This document shows, piece by piece, positions 58,850 to 64,000 of a stretch of 64,000 nucleotides of DNA; position 1 is the stretch's first letter, and the number at the start of each line of letters is the position of its first letter. Source of the stretch: Lates calcarifer (Eukaryota; Chordata; Actinopteri; Centropomidae); assembly GCF_001640805.2 (NCBI RefSeq), contig NC_066833.1, forward strand, positions 8,380,564-8,444,563, in the 5' to 3' direction. The position numbers and the translations under genes were made by a program. The notes under the pieces are model-generated. The model was not told where the DNA came from. It did not search any database and was given only the letters and a program-made list of their open reading frames with translations.

Positions 58850-59080
58850 GTGTAACCTCTGGTCAGGACAATACGCCAGGCTCTGCAACCTATAATCGAA
58901 ATATTCACCCGTGATTGTGCAAAGCGGCACAATCCCATTCAGTTTCACAATCACCAGGTTGCAGGAATAATCAGTGAGCGTCTAATCAGCAGTCATTGTG
59001 CTGCTCTCTATTGTCCATGCAGTTTTTACCTGGGAGGCAAATGACCCCCAAACTAGGGGAAGGTATTTGCCATTAAGTGT
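58850..59080. other. Candidate conserved non-coding block with SOX-like inverted pair
   Basis: GATTGTGC at 58913-58920 and GCACAATC at 58927-58934 are an exact inverted repeat spaced by six bases, each carrying ATTGT/ACAAT, the SOX core. TTTCACAATCACC (58944), GTCATTGTGC (58992) and TCTATTGTCCATG (59008) supply three more such cores within 100 bases. Also AATAATCAG and CTAATCAGC. Repeat-free and enhancer-like. Confidence 0.4.
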
Positions 59081-59655
59081 CACAGATGAAAAACACAGGT
59101 AGGGGTGTAATGCTATCCTTCTGTTACAGTCACTTGACTGTGAATGAAAATGCTAATGTGAACCTGATTCGACTATTTCTCTCTCATTTTTCTCCTTATA
59201 ACACAACCCCAGGACTTCCAGGCCATTGTAGTTTCCTGCCACACACACACACTGTAGCTGGTCATCAAAAAGTTCCTGACTCACCGGTGAAATCTGAACT
59301 TTTTTTGAGTGAGAGTAAGTTATGGTGTGGATGAATTATGAAAGTCAAAGTCTAAAAGCAGAAAGGCGTCAGGCCCTTTGAAATTCTATCAAGTTGAAAA
59401 TTATTAAGTCATTCCTTCTTCTCTCTAAGGGAAAGTTTTGGCAAAGTGCGCAATTCTTTTTTCTCAAATTGTCCCTGACACTCCTCTGTCTTAAAGGTAA
59501 CTCAGGTATTCCTAACCTGGCTCTTATTTTCCTGTGTTTTTGGTGTAAAGTCAGTGGATTCGGTGCAGTATAGAGTAAGAAAGGATGCATCTAACAGATG
59601 TTTTAGAGAGAACAGTTCCTCATACGACTTCCTGAGCCTGTCCGAGGTGAAAAGA
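59081..59655. other. Non-coding stretch, nothing recognised
   Basis: No supported feature. Confidence 0.35.
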
Positions 59656-59739
59656 AGATAGACAGATAGATAGAAAGAGAGATAGACAGACAGACAGACA
59701 GACAGATAGATGGATAGATAGAAAGATAGATAGATAGAC
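59656..59739. repeat. Compound GATA/GACA/GAAA tetranucleotide array
   Basis: About 84 bases of GATA, GACA, GATG and GAAA units. Minus-strand frames read through it as leucine/serine-rich peptides; not a gene. Confidence 0.95.
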
Positions 59740-59800
59740 GAAAAAGAAGGAAGCCTTTACTGTCATTGAAATTTGGTGTGCCACTCTCATAAGGAAGACT
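59740..59800 (-). mobile_element. Possible LINE 3' tail
   Basis: GCCTTTACTGTCATTGAAAT next to a GATA-type array resembles the reverse complement of LINE tails ('acaatgacaataaagg' plus tetranucleotide repeat). No coding part. Confidence 0.35.
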
Positions 59801-61109
59801 TTAAAGTGAAAAAAATAAACTAAATAATAAAATGGATGTTTGTCCTTACACCCCAAACCATGTTGAAAAATACCCCAAACATGCTTTAAATCCTTTGACT
59901 TGAAGATGCTCAGACTGCTGTAGCTGTCCTCTCTGTCGCAGTTATTGTTCTTACTGAATTCATTTCCTTAACTCATCAGGAAGTCTTTCATTCTGTCCTT
60001 TAACAGGCCTTTAAGAAGCCGTTTTAGCTCATACAGCTCTTCCTATTCAGCAGTATTAATTTCCTGTCTGCGTACAGAGCCTTTATGTCCTGACGAAGCC
60101 CAGACTCCAGCAGAGCAGTTAGAGTCAGCGGGACGCTACAAACTCTGCTCTGTCCACGGCTGCTCTGTCAGCCTGTGTTTGGTCTTCAAGGCCCCCAGTT
60201 CATGGCTGAGACGCCAAAGCCTGTCTTTAACGTCCAGGCGGCGGTTAGCGGGGAGAATGGTTCGCAGGCCTGCTTTGTGTTGTGTCCCGGCGATAACGCG
60301 CTGCGACGTGCTAACACGATCCAGCTGCTACAAAGGAATATAGGCACTGTCTCTGCTGCCCCCCCCACCCTCCCTGCTTCTTTCATGTGAAACCCTCTTT
60401 CTTGAAATACAGACAACCTGCTCCATGGGAAGTGAACGTCAGGGCTGCCAGATTTGCTGTTTATAGCTTCAAAGATAACTTCAGCTTCTCTGGTACTTGC
60501 TGCGGATGTTTCCTGCTGCAGAGATTTACGGCACATGGGATCCTCTTTGGCTGCACGGCTGCATGTTTAAACCGAGGCGGCCTCTGCCCATACACCAGCT
60601 GAGACTGCTGAGCGAATCGAGGGGAAGCCCACGGCCTGTGTGGACAGCTCTGCTCAGCAGCGATACAGCGTGGGACAGTGTTATGATCCAGAGAGGAAGA
60701 GCGTCTTAACTTGAAGTGAGGACAAACTGTGGCAGAGCAGCATTTCCCTTTGTGGAGTCTCTGAGTGTTTCTCTCTGCTCTGTCAGTATCTGACGCCAAC
60801 CAGGGGGAGAGCAGCAGCACAGTAATGAGAACGACTCAGCTCCTCTTAATTATCCAATAAAGTCTGCTTTTTACCTCAGCGCGCCCACCCAGCCGGTTCA
60901 AGAGGACTCACACACATCCTCCCTCTGACATCCCCTCCTCATCGTCGTCTCTTTGTCCCTGTTGCCACCTTTTTCCTCTCATACATGCGTCTCTGTCTCT
61001 GCTGCTGAGCCTCTGAGGTGTAAATGGTGGGTAATGGTGTGTGTCAGACCTATGTAACAGCCCATTAGGCACGTGGAGTGAGTTAATCTGATCTAACGTC
61101 TCTCTTCCC
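59801..61109. other. Non-coding stretch, GC-richer in the middle
   Basis: 60060-60720 is GC-rich with frames on both strands (up to 119 codons) that lack domains; possibly a conserved block. C run at 60359-60366. Confidence 0.35.
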
Positions 61110-61126
61110 CACCACCACCACCACCA
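61110..61126. repeat. (ACC)n trinucleotide repeat
   Basis: About six CAC/ACC units, giving a false poly-tryptophan frame on the minus strand. Confidence 0.9.
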
Positions 61127-62979
61127 CACGTCTACCGGCTCAGGCTTGGAGGAGGCGGGTGGGGGCAGAGGGTACAAGGTTGGAGAAGCGACGTGTAGCC
61201 GCCTTGACACCTTCCTGCGCCCAAACTGCTTCCACATGTCCCGTCCGCCCGGTGGAAATACCCGACTCTGTGCGGTTTTGGTGACTTCCTTAACAGCGGG
61301 GATGAGGGGGTCCGGTCACCATGACGACACCACTCGCAGCTCATCAGGATAATTGGAGAGTTAAAAAGAAAAAAGCTGCTTTTCCAGCAGATGAATCACA
61401 CGAACGCAGCACCGCCTGTTTGAGTCTGATTCCTATGGACCTGCACACACACCACACACACTGTCTGCCATCGTGAAAAGGCTGAAAATCAAACAGCAGA
61501 GCCGACTCCCAGGCAAACCTTGGAGGGTTAAGTGCTCTCAGACAGCTGCTTTCTGTTTCATTACAGCTGATGTATATTTTTTTAAGGGGCCGCTGCAGAG
61601 AAATGGAATGTGTTTCTAAAAAATATAAAAAAGGTGTAATTATCTGTACGAGGAGGAAAGACAAATAATGACAGAGCGAACTATTCACTGAGTTAATGCG
61701 ACAACTTAAAAACATAAAACACTTCATCACCGTCAGGCTGCACATTTTCAGTTTACTACTCTCTTACTGTTAGAAGTCACTTTTTAAAATAACATTTAAA
61801 CTCTAATCTTAAAGCAGATGAAGGAGTTCTGTCATCAGACGTCTGGTTCTTCAGGAATCAGAGCAAAAAGCATCAGAAACACTGATTTATAACATTAAAC
61901 TTCTTTATTCAGCGTTTTTCCTGTTTTAATGATCAGGACGAAATGATGAACACTGAAGGAATCTGAACCTACAAACACGACACACCATGACGTGTATGAG
62001 TCGTCTCATAATGAAATATTATATTTCTGTCACCCAGCTGGACATTGTATGCACTTGTGGAAAACTCTGACTTATTACAAGTTAAAATAAATGATAATAA
62101 ATCAACATGCAGCCAGAAAGCTGTATTTTCAGTGTTTCCTCCAACATAACCAAAAATGCATAAAAGCAGTTTAGCTGAGAGAATAACTCTGGTTTACTGC
62201 AGCTTGAGTCTTATTTTCATAGTTTTGGCTTCTGTTCCTCTTGGTTAAATTAACATTGTACTCATTCTATCGTGGCGTCATTGCTACAATGCACTGAGGA
62301 ACAGGGCAAGAAACAATCACACAAAATTGTGGATAAGCAGCAAGTTTAACCACTGTTTTGGAGTTTAAAAAGAAAGAAAAAACAGAGTGAGTTCAACTGG
62401 AATGCCAGTAATAACCCCTTTTATTGCAGAGCGATAATTTAATTTAATGAAGTTGAATTTTTTCTGCGGGCAGAGCAAAGGAGAGAGCAAAATAAATAAA
62501 AAGTCAGGGAGGGAGGATTGTGTGACTTCATTTTCTCTTTCAAATACATTTAGGTTTATTGATATTATTATGATCATTACTGGCACGATAAAGGATAATA
62601 AAAAGTCTCATTAAATAATTAGATAAATGTTGAAGTGTGAAGCCTCGTCTCTGGTTGGTTGAACTTTTCCTACAGTGTTTGAAAGTGTTCTCTCTGCAGG
62701 CAGAGATGATTATACAGCCACAGAGCAAAGAAGACGAGGAAGCAAAAATATAAAAAGAAATTCTTCAGTGGCCGTGGTTCGTCTGTGCTCAGCATTTCAT
62801 CCAGATGCTGCAGTTACACTGTACAGCCGGGCCTCTCCGACAAGTCCGCACGTGAGCGTGTTTGCATGAACGCACATATTTTTCATACATCGCATTTACT
62901 ATACACAGTCTCGCCAAATTATCATCTGAGTCGGCCAACTGTTTATTTTCCAGCTCAATTGCTCTGTGTGGGCGTATCC
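61127..62979. other. Long non-coding stretch, nothing recognised
   Basis: 61780-62640 is AT-rich. Frames of up to 133 codons show no domains. Confidence 0.4.
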
Positions 62980-63260
62980 GCAGCAAACGAGGTTAATATG
63001 ATTCTCCCAAGCAATGATGTGGGGACTCGGTGCAATAGGTTGGCAGAACAATTTGTGTGTGTTTGATAGCGGTTGGTGAATTGTTTCTGGGGCATTTGGA
63101 TGGTGGAATAATTGCTTCCAGAGCTCCCTGTGGAGTAATTGCGCTTCCTCCACCCAAAAGCTGTACCTCCGTCTGAGAATCTGCTGGCCACCACTACTTA
63201 AGAGATTCTTGGGCCAGAGGGAACGGCCAAATTATTCTCTCCCGGAGAGATGTGGAGGAA
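62980..63260. other. Candidate conserved non-coding block
   Basis: GAACAATTTG and GAATTGTTTC (SOX-like cores in both senses), GGAATAATTGC and GAGTAATTGCGC (TAAT cores) lie within about 100 bases. A 13-base palindrome, CTCTCC-C-GGAGAG, is near 63236. Repeat-free. Confidence 0.35.
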
Positions 63261-63600
63261 CGGCAGCAGTCTGGGTGGAGTGCACACACACACCACAATA
63301 TCTTTGATTTCTACTGTACACTCGTGTCTTTGTGTGTCCACCTGTGCTGAGCCTGTTTGTGTGAGTGTATTCTCACCATCAGGATTAATTGCTGAGCCAC
63401 AAAAAAAAAAGCATTGATTGTGAGAAAATTGCCCTCAGCTGCACATTCAGACACGTCTCCCCCCCGAAATCAGACGGGGCTGAGATTTACATTCGAGACA
63501 TCCACTTCAGACCTCGTCCAAACAATCAGAGAACTCTCGGGGAACGGCAGCTCACACGAGGGTTGAAGGTTTTGTTGTGGTTTTAAAATGACGACTTCCC
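63261..63600. other. Non-coding stretch, nothing recognised
   Basis: Short CA runs and a ten-base A run near 63402. Confidence 0.35.
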
Positions 63601-63800
63601 AGGAATATATCAGTGTTTCCCCAGGAGAATGTGGATTTATTGCATGTGAGAGTTTTGGCTTTGAAGGCAGAATTTCAAATAATTAACAATGAGGTTGTGA
63701 GGATTCTCATTTCTCTAATTTTTCTTCCATATGAATCTCATTAGGACTACGTGCTGATGTACTGATTCCTCTAATTCCTCTAATTCCATGTCATGTGAGA
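63601..63800. other. Candidate conserved non-coding block
   Basis: AAATAATTAACAATGAGG, CTCTAATTTTTC and CTCATTAGGAC contain several TAAT/ATTA cores. CTCTAATTC is repeated in tandem near 63769-63787. Confidence 0.3.
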
Positions 63801-64000
63801 CAGCACCAGTTTCATGGCCTGTAAACCTTCAGAGCTGCAGTAATTATGACAGCAGCAGAGGTGGAAGTCAGGTGACGTTGTTTACAGAGCGACAGGTGGA
63901 GGCTGAGCTGGATAGATGGGAACACTGGACTTCAAACAGACCGCCGTGTGTTTTTAGGTTCCACAGGACAGTGAACATAACTCTGGTGCTTTTGAACCTG

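Noticed and set aside
59620..59856. Leucine/serine-rich minus-strand frame
   Set aside because: Read-through of the GATA/GACA array.
60908..61237. Frame with a poly-tryptophan run
   Set aside because: Produced by the (ACC)n repeat read on the minus strand.
1..64000. tRNA, rRNA, CRISPR, operon or phage-type features
   Set aside because: Nothing in the sequence supports them. The window is animal nuclear DNA and no cloverleaf with A and B boxes or rRNA core was recognised.

Overview
The window reads as nuclear DNA of a teleost fish, probably a percomorph. There is no compact operon-like coding. All open frames are short and few look like protein. Dinucleotide arrays are common, and several decayed repeats match families I know from fish genomes: Tc1/mariner transposons, L2/CR1-type non-LTR retrotransposons, and short dispersed elements with cores such as CTCCATTGACAAAAACAG or GAAGTATTCAGAT. 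I see no complete protein-coding gene, tRNA, rRNA or CRISPR array. The best explanation is a long intron or an intergenic 'gene desert'.

Layout. 1-10 kb: a Tc1-type terminus joined to a minus-strand LINE reverse-transcriptase fragment, several short dispersed repeats (one with perfect 24-bp inverted arms), and a good CTCF-like motif near 9.03 kb. 10-19 kb: quiet, AT-richer DNA with a Tc1-type terminus, a decayed mariner transposase at 15.5-16.0 kb, a small fold-back element and POU octamers. 19-21 kb: three CA/TG arrays and purine tracts within 1.7 kb. 21-30 kb: a nuclear-receptor-half-site repeat at 24.8-25.1 kb, a possible exon at 25.6 kb, enhancer-like blocks and further dispersed repeats. 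30-43.6 kb: an internally deleted Tc1-like transposon, two more CTCF-like motifs, more dispersed repeats, an L2-like LINE fragment and a 52-nt possible exon at 43.5 kb. 43.6-64 kb: little recognisable repeat DNA, but several blocks that look like vertebrate conserved non-coding elements, including one with an inverted ATTGT/ACAAT pair, plus GATA-type tetranucleotide arrays.

How it fits together. The non-repeat blocks, rich in ATTA, octamer and SOX-like cores, resemble enhancers of a developmental gene outside the window, and the CTCF-like motifs could mark domain edges. That is inference from appearance and motif matches only; alignment to other fish genomes would decide it. No novel molecular system is evident. 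The observations most worth checking are the two candidate exons, the CTCF-like trio, the repeat-borne oestrogen-response-element palindrome, the foldback repeat family and the candidate enhancer blocks.
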